A stretch of 64,000 nucleotides of DNA from Picochlorum sp. 'celeri' (taxonomy: Eukaryota > Chlorophyta > Trebouxiophyceae): contig JAACMV010000022.1 in assembly GCA_010909725.1 (NCBI GenBank), positions 310,001 to 374,000 on the forward strand, in the 5' to 3' direction. The position numbers were made by a program, and so were the translations under genes. The notes below the pieces were generated by a model. It ran no database searches. It was not told where the DNA came from and worked only from the letters and a program-made list of their open reading frames with translations. Positions 1 to 10,521 of this stretch are shown here, one piece after another (position 1 is the first letter of the stretch; each line of letters opens with the position of its first letter).

Positions 1-11
1 GTCTCCTTTCC

Positions 12-1515
12 ATGAATCATGTGGACAAACGAATACGTATATCATTGTTTCTTGTCATGGTACTACTGGTAGCCAGCGAGTCTGTTGGAGTAGAAGCAGC
101 GAATGCCCGGGTGTTGCAACGCAAGGCAACCAAGCCAAAGCCCAGTCTGGCTCAGCCAGACTACACTGTGTATCACACAAAGTAGGTACTTTTTGTTGTT
201 GAGTATATAGACATGCAATACGTAATACTAATAATACTAATAATAACCTTGCTATGTATCGCTATGATGATGCAGGAAGTCATTCAAGGATGCTGTTCAG
301 AGGCTTGTGGATTCTTGTGCAGCGTTGACCATGGACACGGTGTCATATGCTGCAGACGATGATCCGTCCTATGTTGCGAACATGAGCGTTGTAACTTTCA
401 ATAATGCAGATAGCTCTGCATCCAAATCACGTGGTGATGATGATGATGATGGTCGGCTCCATGTCTTGTTGGATTTTGGTGAGCATGGTCGAGAGCTTAT
501 TTCCTCAGAGGTGGGGCTGAGTTTTCTTACATCGCTCTGCGATGAGGCATATAGACAATCGTTAGTTAGGAAATATATTTTAGATGATACGATACAGGAT
601 GTATTGAATGCCATGGTGATCCATGTGATTCCCATGGAGAATGAACATGGTAGAGACAAGGTGGAAGAGGGCAATCTGTGTGAGCGTAAGAATGGCAGGG
701 GTGTGGACCCGAATAGAAATTGGCCTGTAGATTGGGGTAAGAAGGAGCCTGATTATGACCCGTCGGAAGAATATCCGGGGCCGAGGCCTTTTAGCGAACC
801 AGAAGCTGTAGCAGTCAGGGAGATTGTGGCAACCTACAATCCAGATGTCTTTATCAATATTCATAGTGGGATGGAGGCATTGTTCGTTCCCTATGATCAT
901 AGAAAAGACATTCCGTACAGCGAGAGTGTGAACGCGACTCTTGATAGGCTGAACGATCTGAACACAAAGTTCTGTAATGGGTCATGTTCTGTGGGGTCTG
1001 GTGGTGCCAATGTTGGATACTTGGCCCATGGAACTGCCACAGACTACATCCATCAGGAAATGCATGTCCCCATTACAATGACGTGGGAAATCTACGGGGA
1101 CTTCTCGGCAGCCTATGAGGATTGTTTTCGTTCGTTTAATCCAGTAGATAAGGCGCATGTAGGTACATTTGTGGATCGATGGGTGGCCAGCGTGCTCTAT
1201 TTTCTGCAAACATTGCCAGACCATCCATCCACGCGCGAGCGCTTTCTTCTTCAGACTTCTCATCAGGCGACTTCTCATGAGGGAGAAGGCGATGAGGGAC
1301 CCATCATCTTTGATCGTAACATGATACAAGGAAGAAGCATGATGGGAGGAGGAGGAGGACTCGGATCAGCAGGCGTGCTCTGCGTGTTCCTCTTCTTCTT
1401 CCTAGTCGCCTTGTGTTGGAACAGAGCCAGGCGACGGATCTCACCCATCATTCGAGGCCTCCGTCGCCAATCGGATACACCTAAAAAGGGCGCAAACCCT
1501 TATTATGCGGTATAA
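12..1515 (+). CDS. M14 zinc carboxypeptidase, type I membrane protein
   Basis: Two exons, 12..181 and 276..1515, give 469 residues; the 94-nt intron starts GTAGGT and ends ATGCAG. The first exon encodes a signal peptide (hydrophobic residues about 10-25). The peptidase domain shows the zinc motif HGRE in DFGEHGRELIS, the substrate-binding stretch DPNRNW, the third zinc ligand in FINIHSG and the catalytic Glu in TWEIYG. A hydrophobic helix followed by arginines near the C terminus (residues about 420-440) anchors the protein, so the enzyme should face the secretory lumen or cell surface and trim C-terminal residues from peptides. It resembles plant metallocarboxypeptidase-A-like proteins; the natural substrate is unknown. 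An acidic Asp run (near 435-450) is encoded by a GAT repeat. Confidence 0.9.
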
Positions 1516-1591
1516 ATGTATATTTAGTAATGCAATAGAAACGCAGAGGCAAGTATTATCTTTTTTTTAAGAATACAAGAGCAGGACAAGA

Positions 1592-2501
1592 ATGCGACGA
1601 AAGAAGCAAAAGCATACGAGGCGAGCGTTACGATTCTATAGAATAAACTATGGATTCCACCCTCCATATAAAATACTTGTCGATGGGAATTTCATCAATG
1701 CTATTGTTCAGCTCAAGTACGTGTCCACAAGAACAACAATGCATGGAATGACGCATGGCACCAATCTGTTTTGTTTTACACTGTAATCAATTGATATGCA
1801 GACGAGGGGATATTGAATCACAATTACGTCATTTTTTGGGAGATGCATGCCGTGTATATACCACACGATGCTGTATTCACGAATTGAAAAGTATGGGTGC
1901 AGAGCTTGGAGGTACGTCTTGGCAATGCGTGTCATGAATTCATGCCATCATCATCCTCTTTACTATTGTGTATATATAATCTGATGCAGAGGCGAGGAAA
2001 GCGTCGAAACAATTGCGTATACATCAGTGTGGGCATGATCAAGAGCCAGTCTCTGCCTCTGAGTGCCTCATGTCTCAAGTGGATCAAAACAACCAGGAGC
2101 ATTTCTTCATCGCGACGCAGGACAGAAATTTACAGAATAAAATAACACGACAGCCGGCTGGTGCCGTCTTGTTCGCCACTGTGAATGGGATACAGATGGA
2201 AATGCCATCAGAGAAGCAAAAATCCCACGTGGTACAGCAAGTTCAGAAAAAGATGATGCCAGGTGACATTGAGAGACAGAGCAACATGGTGGCGTCTGAA
2301 AATGATCAACGTTCTAGTAGTAGCATGAGGTATAGAGGTGTCAAGAAGGCAAAGGGACCAAATCCCTTGTCTATGAAACCAAAAAAGGATAGACACAGTG
2401 GCCATCCACCGTTGGGCAATGAGAATACGGATACAGCGACAAAGAAGAAGAGTAGTAGAGTCAGGAAAAGTCGAATACGACAGGAACAGACGACTGATTG
2501 A
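1592..2501 (+). CDS. UTP23: rRNA-processing protein UTP23
   Basis: Three exons (1592..1716, 1802..1911, 1990..2501) join in frame to 248 residues, the normal family length. The start MRRKKQKHTRR and the motif LVDGNFIN are typical of UTP23/FCF1 PIN-domain proteins. The CCHC-like zinc site is seen as TTRCCIHEL, then CGHD, then SECL, followed by FFIATQD. The C-terminal motif KKAKGPNPLS is the UTP23 signature and separates it from FCF1. The protein acts in the small-subunit processome in the nucleolus, in 18S rRNA maturation. Both introns start GTACGT and end ATGCAG. Confidence 0.92.
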
Positions 2502-2816
2502 CATTGCAATAGACGGCGTGCGCTCATGAAGGTTCATTCAGATCCCTTGACATGCATGTGCATGAAGTACCTACAAGATTGCCCTCGGACCGGCCAATCT
2601 CTCGTGGAGTAGTTGGTCGGTCCTGTGTCATTCTGTTTGCATCATGAAAAGATATCGACTATCAATCAATAATGTACTGTATGTAAAACGAATAGTTTGT
2701 GTTTTTCAGAGTGGCTGAGGACGTTGTCGACAACCATGGCAACATACCGTTGACCAACGCGTTCGTTCTTTTTTACTCGCTGTGACCATACATAGATAGA
2801 TAGAGGTATTGCTGCG
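2502..2816. other. Intergenic region with a strong hairpin
   Basis: No coding region is supported here. It holds the 3' end of UTP23, an 11-bp stem hairpin at 2587..2623 (listed separately) and the presumed promoter and leader of the glycosyltransferase that follows. Confidence 0.6.
2587..2623 (+). other. 11-bp inverted repeat, RNA hairpin candidate
   Basis: The arms 2587..2597 (GGACCGGCCAA) and 2613..2623 (TTGGTCGGTCC) pair over all 11 positions, with one G-U wobble in the sense RNA, around a 15-nt loop. It lies about 86 nt after the UTP23 stop codon, so it could be a 3'-UTR structure or a small RNA. No family is recognised. Confidence 0.5.
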
Positions 2817-4523
2817 ATGAGTGTTCATACAAAAAAGATACCCATGATGGATTCGAATGGAGTACATGGGAGGAAGCATCGTGCTCCAGCACCTCCCTCC
2901 CGGCGAAGGACGGCGTCGTTGCTCGGGTGGTTGGTCGGTCTCTTGATACTTGTCGGTCTGCGCGGATTTTATTACGGAGTACTTAGTCATTCTCAGTCTC
3001 ATACTTCATATTATGTTGTGTATAACAATGCGTCTCGAATAGGCGGCGGTTTGGTGGCACTGGAGGAGGTGGAGGACGACGCAGAGGTGTCGCTAGAGGC
3101 GTGTGCGGTGAATATGGCGTTTCCTGGGGTGGCTCCATTTCCTCAGACTCCACGATCCGTGATATATAAACCAATTGTGGATGGGATGAGTGCAGATGCG
3201 TGTGCAGAGGCATTGGGGATTGACAAGGTTGCCATGCTGTTTTTATCAAAGGGTGTTATTCACCATCATCTGTTCTGGAGGCAGTGGTTTGCGTCGGCTG
3301 CTGGAAAGATTCCGCGGGAGAAAGGGTGTAGCTCGGATGGCCGTGTCATAGAAGATTCAGCGTGTCAGCACGTGCTGAATCCAGAGTTTCATTTTGATGA
3401 TCCTGTGCAGTACCAGGTGCTCTTCTCCTTGTATGTCCATGCACCTCCTGGAATGGAGCGGCATATGGATTCATTCTTCAGGAAATATCTCATCCCGAGG
3501 CAAGTTCAGGTTGCGTGGGGTGAGCATTCCATGATTTATGCGACGAGGGAGCTTTTATGGTATAGTTTCAAGGATCCTAGGAATACAAGGTTTGTCTTGC
3601 TCAGCGAGAGTGATTTGCCCCTGTATGGGCCATCAACATTCTATTATCAGTTGATGAAGGAGCAGAAATCTAGAATAGATACGACGAATCTTCACCCAGT
3701 AGATTCGTATCGATGGCACTTTAGATTTTTATGCGGTGATCCTCCCATCAAAGAGAAGGACTGGAGGAAATCGTCCCAATGGTTTTCACTGATACGCAAG
3801 CACGTGGGTATTATTCTGAATGACACGGGCGTGTATCGTACATTTGAAAAGTATTGCACATCATTTTATGATGATGTGTCAAACTATTACCGTGTATGTT
3901 ACAGCGATGAGCATTATATTCCAGTGTTGCTGGCTGTATCGCGTGTGGAGCATGAGACCCATCCCAACCCAAATGGCATCACAGATGTTGACTGGTCCCA
4001 CGGAGGGGAGCACCCATGGGCATACACGCCGTCTCAGATACAGAAGAAGTTGTTTTATGCCAAGCTTCGAGTGACGTATGATTGCATTATGGGAGTTGGG
4101 TCGCAAAGACAGTTTATTGAGTCTATCGAGAGGATCTATTTCGCACACATGTTTGACTCTCGTGTGAATGCCTCTGCGTCGTCAGTCACGTTGAATACCT
4201 CGTGTACTCCCTTGGAGGAGGAGCAAGAAGAGGAGGAAGATACTCATGATGAGACAGCTGGTAACCAGATGATTGGCATGTTGCGAAGCACAATCAGGAA
4301 GACGAAGAAAAAGCGCTATGTGGATTTGGGTCCGTCGTGTGCTCTCACGGCCAGAAAATTCAAAGCAGATACCAAGCAGGCAGTCTTGGACCTGTTTCGA
4401 GATCCAAACAACCTCGGCATCATTGATGCCCGTGTGATACAGCCCTTCAAAGATTGGTATCAGAATTATGAAGAAAGACGATTTAAATCGTTCTTTTTCG
4501 GAAGCAATGAAATAAAAAGGTGA
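2817..4523 (+). CDS. GT14-like (core-2/I-branching, DUF266-type) glycosyltransferase
   Basis: Single exon, 568 residues. A basic cytosolic tail is followed by one signal anchor (residues about 36-55), the topology of a Golgi type II glycosyltransferase. Plant DUF266/GT14 hallmarks appear in order: VAMLFLSKGVIHHHLFW, FVLLSESDLPLYGPST, WRKSSQWFSLIRKH and CYSDEHYIPVLLA. Such enzymes add sugars to wall polymers or glycoproteins; donor and acceptor cannot be read from sequence. An acidic low-complexity insert lies near residues 465-475. Its stop codon is only 10 nt before the start codon of the downstream methyltransferase, and a 15-bp direct repeat spans that junction. Confidence 0.85.
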   Translation: MSVHTKKIPMMDSNGVHGRKHRAPAPPSRRRTASLLGWLVGLLILVGLRGFYYGVLSHSQSHTSYYVVYNNASRIGGGLVALEEVEDDAEVSLEACAVNMAFPGVAPFPQTPRSVIYKPIVDGMSADACAEALGIDKVAMLFLSKGVIHHHLFWRQWFASAAGKIPREKGCSSDGRVIEDSACQHVLNPEFHFDDPVQYQVLFSLYVHAPPGMERHMDSFFRKYLIPRQVQVAWGEHSMIYATRELLWYSFKDPRNTRFVLLSESDLPLYGPSTFYYQLMKEQKSRIDTTNLHPVDSYRWHFRFLCGDPPIKEKDWRKSSQWFSLIRKHVGIILNDTGVYRTFEKYCTSFYDDVSNYYRVCYSDEHYIPVLLAVSRVEHETHPNPNGITDVDWSHGGEHPWAYTPSQIQKKLFYAKLRVTYDCIMGVGSQRQFIESIERIYFAHMFDSRVNASASSVTLNTSCTPLEEEQEEEEDTHDETAGNQMIGMLRSTIRKTKKKRYVDLGPSCALTARKFKADTKQAVLDLFRDPNNLGIIDARVIQPFKDWYQNYEERRFKSFFFGSNEIKR

Positions 4524-4539
4524 ATCGGAAGCAATGAAA
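4498..4539 (+). repeat. 15-bp direct repeat across a stop-start gene junction
   Basis: The word TCGGAAGCAATGAAA occurs at 4498..4512 and again at 4525..4539. The first copy lies in the last codons of the glycosyltransferase and contains an out-of-frame ATG-AAA-TAA mini-ORF. The second copy contains the proposed start codon of the N6AMT1 gene. Confidence 0.8.
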
Positions 4540-5394
4540 ACGAATAACAAGACGTGCCTTGCGAGTATCGGCAAGACGTGCTTTCGAAAGGATGTGTACG
4601 AGCCTGCAGAGGTAGATTTACCGATATGAACTGTTAAACAACCCATGTAATAATGTATTCGGATATAATTGTCGCAGGATTCGTTTCTTTTGGCGGATGT
4701 GATTCTTGCTGACATGGACAACTGGGCATGTGCTCCGAGAATGTACGTCCATAATGCAGCTATTTATTGGTTTTGATGGATTAATTCTTATGGGTATACT
4801 ATATAACATGTACAGATGTGTGGAAATAGGCAGTGGATCTGGGTATGTGGTGTGCTCGGTGGCACAGAGTCTGTCACAGCTGTGTCAGTGTTTTGCAACC
4901 GACATCAATGCGAGTGCGTGTGCTGCGACGCACGAGACGATTCGAAATCATGATATGAATGGACGTGTTGATGTCGTGCATTGTGATGTGGCGTCGCCGT
5001 TGGAGGATAGGTTGAAGCATGGTGTGGATCTTGTTGTTTTCAATCCACCCTATGTTGTGACACCTGATGATGAGGTTGAGGGTGATGGGATATCGGCGGC
5101 ATGGGCTGGTGGTCTACGTGGGAGACGAATTATTGATAAAGTGCTACCAAAGTTGTCGTTATTGCTGTCGCCGGGGGGAATAGTGTATATGATTGCTATT
5201 CATGATAATGACCCTGCTGGTACGTAGCATTCTTCTTGTTGATGTGTGCTACATCTGTGACCCACGTGACGTGAAATGTCCCTGTAGATATCATTCATGT
5301 CTTGTCCGGTCTGGGCATCACGGCCAGCATCGTGGCAAAGCAGTCTGCTGATGAGGAGCTCTTGTATGTGATCAAGGGAACAAAAGAGTGTTAA
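4534..5394 (+). CDS. N6AMT1: N6AMT1/HEMK2-type glutamine/lysine methyltransferase
   Basis: Four exons (4534..4611, 4678..4742, 4816..5219, 5288..5394) join to 217 residues, close to the human 214. Exon 1 ends in the family motif DVYEPAE, exon 2 continues with DSFLLAD, and exon 3 begins at the SAM site CVEIGSGSGYV. The catalytic motif is NPPYVVTP, followed by AAWAGG as in N6AMT1. In other eukaryotes the enzyme, with TRMT112, methylates the GGQ glutamine of release factor eRF1. The start is chosen because it is the only ATG giving the DVYEPAED frame; it lies 10 nt after the stop of the upstream gene. Confidence 0.88.
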
Positions 5395-5487
5395 ATGAAT
5401 GTTTACAATGTGAATCAGAAAGAATAGAAAACACAAACAAATGTAAGGTAATAGTACTGTACAATGATTCGTTATTGATACGCATCC

Positions 5488-7308
5488 TTAGAGGAGATTC
5501 TGGTTTGCTTCGTTGGTCGCTTGGAGCATTCTGTCCACAGATTCCTGCGTCAGGGGCTTGCCTGCACGCACACTCTTCAGAATATTGATCCTCCAGGGGA
5601 CTCTCAAGTGCCTCAATGCATCAGTCTCAATCTGTCTGATTCTCTCTCGGCAGAGTTGGTGGATCACACCAACTTCCTTCAAGCCGAGCCCGCTCATAAT
5701 ATCCTCCTCCTCTTCCTGAGTGAGATCCTCACCAAGAATCAGTTCAGACGCGACTTCCTTTAAAGCAGAAGCACTCGCTGCAGAATGGAGACCATATCGA
5801 AGTCTCAGTACATTTCTTTCTCGCAAAGGCAGCGTACTGAGCATCAAGCTCAGTGTTTGCTGCAAGAATTCAGCTCTCTCCACTTCGGCAACGGGGTTCA
5901 TTCCTTCTTCCTCGTCAGTTGTCAGCAGATCTTCATCCACAAGCTCCGCTCCTAGGTTACCCACGTTTGCTGAGAAATTTCCAGACAGACCATCTCCAGT
6001 TAATTTGGGGTTCTTCGCTGCATGGAGCAATGCAACCAATCTGGGGAGGGGAACCCCCATGGCAGCAGCCAGTTCTCTGTGGGTTGGAGGACCACTGCGT
6101 CCTGGTTGCGCCTCCAATTCAGATGAAACGCGCTTTAGCTTTGACAAAAACTCGACAACATGGACTGGAAGTCGAATATCTCTTCCCTGGTCAGACACAG
6201 CTCTCGATACTGCCTGTCGAATCCACCAATGTGCATATGTAGAAAACTTGAACCCTTTGGTGGCATCAAACTTGTCAATTGCTTTCCTCAAACCCAAAAG
6301 ACCTTCTGGGATCAAATCACCAAGTTCAACACCTTTTCCGCAGTATCGTTTGGCAATTGAAATAACCATTCGGAGGTTAAACTCAATCATTAGTGCACGG
6401 GCATCCTCAGCAAGCATCACTGCCCGAGCAGCATCATGTGCCGTCTCAAGTCCGGCCGCCTGTGCCACGTCGGTCAACGACGGTCTTTGCTTCTTTTCAC
6501 GAGCAAGGTTCTTCGCCGCTTCTCGAACAGACTTACCACGAGCAATGATGGAAGCCAGATGCTGTTCCTGCTTTGCAGTCAGGACTGGTGTATTTCCCAA
6601 CGATACAAGAAAGCTTGTCACAGCACCACTGGAACTCGGATTCGCCCCTTTTGCCCGCCTACGCCCCCTCTTTGATTTTCTATTTCCACTCAGCCACGAC
6701 CTCAAATGCATCAAGAATTCTGTATCCTTCTCAACACACTCCATATACTTTGTGCCTGGCGACTGACGATATTGAATAGGAACACTTGGGTCTTCTGACA
6801 AGCCATGCTTCACGAGACTTTGATTACGCTTACTATTCACCTTCATAGTAGTTTCAGCATTGCTACTGCTGGCCAGGTTGACCAACTCATCATCATCATC
6901 ATCATGTTCCTCTGACTTTTTCTTTCCATGCCTCTTCCCTCGAGAACGCCTCGTCGAATGCACCAGTGGCATCGCATCTTTAGAATTGTGTGTAATATCA
7001 TCCTTCTCCTCCTCGACGAACACCTCCATGTCCTCCTCCTCTTCCTCCTCACAACCCACCGGGGCACCAGAGTAGAATAAAAGGGCATTCCCATCTGCCT
7101 GGTGCTGCGCATCATCCAACACGGTACGCTCGTTTCTGCTTTCAATCGCCGCACACGTCACCATTGTTCTATTAGAATATCCACGCCGGTGCTGACTACA
7201 CGACAAGGCCTTTGACGGACGAACTACTCCTCCCTTTCCCTCACAACCACACACGCCCGACAAGGACCTCATCCTGACTCCCACAGAGCTACACCCTATT
7301 TGAGACAT
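5488..7308 (-). CDS. SIG: Plastid RNA polymerase sigma-70 factor
   Basis: Single exon, 606 residues. Region 2 is clear: EFNLRMVISIAKRYCGKG, then DLIPEGLLGLRKAIDKFD and the -10-binding FSTYAHWWIRQAV. Region 3 follows. Region 4 contains LPLRERNVLRLRYGL and the helix-turn-helix end ERIRQIETDALRHLR. The first 250 residues are a transit-like and low-complexity extension with acidic (about 85-105) and basic runs. It should direct the bacterial-type plastid polymerase to promoters. Region 4 is interrupted by about 30 extra, partly acidic residues between YGL and KEVGVIH. It is transcribed divergently from acetolactate synthase. Confidence 0.9.
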   Translation of the reverse strand: MSQIGCSSVGVRMRSLSGVCGCEGKGGVVRPSKALSCSQHRRGYSNRTMVTCAAIESRNERTVLDDAQHQADGNALLFYSGAPVGCEEEEEEDMEVFVEEEKDDITHNSKDAMPLVHSTRRSRGKRHGKKKSEEHDDDDDELVNLASSSNAETTMKVNSKRNQSLVKHGLSEDPSVPIQYRQSPGTKYMECVEKDTEFLMHLRSWLSGNRKSKRGRRRAKGANPSSSGAVTSFLVSLGNTPVLTAKQEQHLASIIARGKSVREAAKNLAREKKQRPSLTDVAQAAGLETAHDAARAVMLAEDARALMIEFNLRMVISIAKRYCGKGVELGDLIPEGLLGLRKAIDKFDATKGFKFSTYAHWWIRQAVSRAVSDQGRDIRLPVHVVEFLSKLKRVSSELEAQPGRSGPPTHRELAAAMGVPLPRLVALLHAAKNPKLTGDGLSGNFSANVGNLGAELVDEDLLTTDEEEGMNPVAEVERAEFLQQTLSLMLSTLPLRERNVLRLRYGLHSAASASALKEVASELILGEDLTQEEEEDIMSGLGLKEVGVIHQLCRERIRQIETDALRHLRVPWRINILKSVRAGKPLTQESVDRMLQATNEANQNLL

Positions 7309-7935
7309 TATTATGCTGTATTATATGTAATTCCAAAGCCTAAAACTAACCAGACACTGACGAAACCAAGAAAAGAACTCCCGCTTTCCTGTCAGCCTTG
7401 GACGGATCCTTGGTCGCACAAAATAACCAAATATCTGGTCTACCTTGAAGACTAGAGATTTCTTGTGTTAAAATAGTGCTATCAAACACTGAGACAGCTC
7501 GTTAATCCTTTCTCCGCGACGACTGAAGCGAGGTCCAGCGTGCGAATCCAAGTCACACAACGATAGCACGAGATAGTAGGGTACACTCTCTGTCACTACA
7601 AATTCCAAAGGATATATAAATCTCTTTGAATAAACTATACTCAATTCCATGCGTGCTGAACCATTTGACAACCCACAGAATCTGCCTCATACGCAATCTG
7701 TCTTTATCCATCTATCCAGATTGTGTCCTATCAAGAACAGTGTTGAATGGGACGAAGACTCTCCATCATCTGCACGCGGATTTTTAAATATTTTAATCAA
7801 GAAAAAAGCCCACCGTCGTCGGTGGGTGACCATGGCATGCCATCCACATTGGTCCCATGGCCACTTCTACATGCATATATTGAAACAAATAATTCATTTA
7901 ATACTCATAACGTGTCCTGCAAGGAGGTTGGACGA
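7309..7935. promoter_or_regulatory. Divergent promoter region, sigma factor / acetolactate synthase
   Basis: It lies between the start of the sigma factor gene and M64 of the synthase frame. The frame is open from an ATG at 7747, but that segment reads poorly as protein and contains AT-rich stretches (7785..7800), so much of it may be 5' leader. No other gene is seen. Confidence 0.45.
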
Positions 7936-10011
7936 ATGGCCACTGCATCAATGGGCGGCAGCACGTGCTGCTACAACATGAGCGGTAAAACCACGTCTCA
8001 GAGGAACTGTGGCATTATGAAGCATGCGAGACACTCTTTGTTTCACAATGTACCAGCTTCATATCATAAAAGCAAGGGAGTAGCATCCTGTCGCCGTGCT
8101 CTCTCTGTTGTGTTGGCAGCCGCGGCCGAAGACGTTCACTCTGCGGCTGTGACTGGGGATGAGAATGACAATGGAATGGGATTGTATGGGAGACAGTTGA
8201 CTCAGGATGAGATATTGGCCAACTGGACTGATCGTTTCGGGGACGAGCCTCGCAAAGGGTCTGATGTGTTGGTGCAGTGCTTGGAGAGGGAGGGAGTTGA
8301 TACCTTGTTTGCCTATCCGGGTGGAGCTTCTCTGGAGATTCATCAGGCGTTGACGAGGAGCGACAGTATTAGGAATATTCTTTGCAGGCACGAGCAGGGT
8401 GAGATTTTCGCGGCTGAAGGGTATGCAAAGGTGACTGGAAAGGTTGGTGTGTGTATTGCAACATCTGGGCCAGGTGCTACGAATTTGGTGACTGGGCTTG
8501 CTGATGCGTTGTTAGATTCTGTGCCTCTTGTGGCGATTACTGGTCAGGTTCCACGTAAATTGATTGGTACTGATGGGTTCCAAGAGACGCCTATTGTGGA
8601 GGTTACCAGGCAAATCACCAAGCACAATTATCTGGTGATGAATGTGGAGGATATTCCACGCATCATGAAGGAAGCGTTTTATTTGGCTCGTTCCGGTCGC
8701 CCGGGGCCTGTGCTTGTTGACATTCCAAAGGATGTACAGCAGACGCTGTGCCTGCCAAATTGGGATGACCCTGTGAATTTGAGGGGATACATTTCTCGTC
8801 TTCCAATGCCTGCAAAGGAAGATGAGTTGGAGGCTGTCGTCGAAGCTATTAAGGAATCGAAGAGACCAATGTTGTATGTTGGAGGAGGGTGTGTGGATGC
8901 ATATCCCGAGTTGGCAGAGTTTGTCAAGAAGACTGGGATTCCAGTGGCCCAGACGTTGATGGGACTTGGAGCCTTCCCAGAACAAGATCCATTGGCATTG
9001 CAGATGCTGGGAATGCACGGTACTGTGGCTGCAAACTATGCTATTCATGAGTCTGATTTGCTCTTGGCTATCGGTGTGCGTTTTGATGATCGTGTGACTG
9101 GAAAGCTGGAAGAATTTGCTGCTCGTGCTCGCATTGTTCACATCGATATTGACCCAGCAGAGATCAATAAGAACAAACATGCCAACATCGCCATCTGCTC
9201 TGACAGTCGATCGGCTTTACGAGGAATGAATAATTTATTAGACGCGAGTCCTTTGAAGGATGATGCATTCGGCGAATGGTTTGCTGAAGTGGATGCCGTG
9301 AGAAAAGAGCACCCAGACAGCTATCCAACACGAGATGATGTCATCATGCCACAGCAGGCCATCGAGGTGTTGTATGAGGAAACAAATGGTGAAGCTATTA
9401 TTAGTACTGGAGTAGGACAGCATCAAATGTGGGCTGCTCAGTATTACAAGTTTGCAAAACCAAGAAACTGGGTCACCTCTGGAGGCCTTGGAAGCATGGG
9501 CTTTGGGCTGCCATCAGCTCTTGGAGCCGCAGCTGCCTTTGACGGTAAGGATGGCCGACCAAAGAAGACTGTCGTAGATATTGATGGAGATGGATCTTTC
9601 CTGATGAACTGCCAAGAACTGGCAACTGCTGCTGTGGATGGATTGGAAACCAAGTGTTTCATTTTGAACAATCAGCATCTGGGAATGGTCGTCCAGTGGG
9701 AGGATAGATTCTACAAGGCAAACAGAGCACACACCTATTTGGGTAAGAAGGATGTTGAGTGGCACATCACACAAGACCAGAAGGATATTTTCCCAGACTT
9801 TGTCACCATGGCCAACTCCTTTGGAATCCCAGCCAAGCGAATCACCCACCCAGATGAACTTAGACCAGCGATTAGAGAGATGCTTGACACCCCAGGGCCA
9901 TACCTCTTGGATATCATGGTTCCACACATTCAACATGTGTTGCCAATGATTCCAGGCGGTGGATCATTCAAAGACATCATTACCGATGGAGATGGAAATG
10001 ACGTGTACTAA
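7747..10011 (+). CDS. ALS: Acetolactate synthase (acetohydroxyacid synthase), catalytic subunit
   Basis: The open frame gives 754 residues from 7747; the ATG at 7936 (M64, MATASMGG) is a better start for a transit peptide. The mature enzyme begins near [11 protein letters not shown]. The ThDP enzyme features are all present: [18 protein letters not shown] with the catalytic Glu in [12 protein letters not shown], the FAD-region [11 protein letters not shown], the ThDP site [13 protein letters not shown], and the C-terminal [17 protein letters not shown]. It catalyses the first common step of branched-chain amino acid synthesis in the plastid. Close similarity to land-plant enzymes supports a green lineage, since several red-lineage plastids encode this gene themselves. 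The position matching Arabidopsis Ala205 is Gly, and that matching Ser653 is Gly. Confidence 0.95.
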   Translation: MGRRLSIICTRIFKYFNQEKSPPSSVGDHGMPSTLVPWPLLHAYIETNNSFNTHNVSCKEVGRMATASMGGSTCCYNMSGKTTSQRNCGIMKHARHSLFHNVPASYHKSKGVASCRRALSVVLAAAAEDVHSAAVTGDENDNGMGLYGRQLTQDEILANWTDRFGDEPRKGSDVLVQCLEREGVDTLFAYPGGASLEIHQALTRSDSIRNILCRHEQGEIFAAEGYAKVTGKVGVCIATSGPGATNLVTGLADALLDSVPLVAITGQVPRKLIGTDGFQETPIVEVTRQITKHNYLVMNVEDIPRIMKEAFYLARSGRPGPVLVDIPKDVQQTLCLPNWDDPVNLRGYISRLPMPAKEDELEAVVEAIKESKRPMLYVGGGCVDAYPELAEFVKKTGIPVAQTLMGLGAFPEQDPLALQMLGMHGTVAANYAIHESDLLLAIGVRFDDRVTGKLEEFAARARIVHIDIDPAEINKNKHANIAICSDSRSALRGMNNLLDASPLKDDAFGEWFAEVDAVRKEHPDSYPTRDDVIMPQQAIEVLYEETNGEAIISTGVGQHQMWAAQYYKFAKPRNWVTSGGLGSMGFGLPSALGAAAAFDGKDGRPKKTVVDIDGDGSFLMNCQELATAAVDGLETKCFILNNQHLGMVVQWEDRFYKANRAHTYLGKKDVEWHITQDQKDIFPDFVTMANSFGIPAKRITHPDELRPAIREMLDTPGPYLLDIMVPHIQHVLPMIPGGGSFKDIITDGDGNDVY

Positions 10012-10032
10012 AACCTATTCATTCATTTTGCT

Positions 10033-10521
10033 TTACACTGTATCGTCATCAAAAGACCAATATGAATCTTTCGCAGACATGGAACCAATGCTTTTACAGT
10101 ACTCCTCGTCCCCTTCAGGGCGCCTCTTCTCTGAATTACTTGCCAGCATGGACACTATGGAAAGCGCCACCTTGCTGGCTGTCAGCGCAGGTGACCAACC
10201 CCCATCCCCATGGGCATACAGTATATCTAGACAAATATGACCATTCGAGTATATATGAGGATGTATGGGAATTCCTGATGCCCCACCCTGTCTCGTAAAT
10301 ACCACTTCAGGAGGTTCCATGGGATATTCCTCTGAGAAGAGAAATTTCAAATGAAACACCTGCCCCGCATACAGCGGGCATCCCTCTGGACCCCTAATAT
10401 ACACTAACCATTCAAAGAGATTTTTAGTTCCTACTAATCCGAAACTCGCTCGCTCGCTACTGGGCGAACTCCAATCCTTTTTCAGTTCGCTCTGCAACCG
10501 TTTCGTTGCCAGCTGCAACAT
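10033..10521 (-). CDS. UBE2W: Ubiquitin-conjugating enzyme E2, UBE2W type
   Basis: Single exon, 162 residues. The fold shows YPMEPPEVVF, then the HPN-like HPHIYSNGHICLDIL with active Cys97, and WSPALTASKVALSIVSML. The variant HPH in place of HPN and the acidic C-terminal tail ending DDDTV are typical of UBE2W and plant UBC15-18, which attach ubiquitin to the N-terminal amino group of substrates. A short Gly-rich insert follows the catalytic loop (HGDGG). The stop codon lies 21 nt from the stop of acetolactate synthase, so the two convergent transcripts must overlap. Confidence 0.88.
   Translation of the reverse strand: MLQLATKRLQSELKKDWSSPSSERASFGLVGTKNLFEWLVYIRGPEGCPLYAGQVFHLKFLFSEEYPMEPPEVVFTRQGGASGIPIHPHIYSNGHICLDILYAHGDGGWSPALTASKVALSIVSMLASNSEKRRPEGDEEYCKSIGSMSAKDSYWSFDDDTV

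Noticed and set aside
5720..6766. 348-codon plus-strand frame opposite the sigma factor
   Set aside because: It mirrors the conserved sigma regions on the minus strand and has no protein-like motifs of its own.
8512..9180. 222-codon minus-strand frame inside acetolactate synthase
   Set aside because: Antisense shadow of a highly conserved coding region; composition is His/Ser/Leu-rich as expected from reverse reading.
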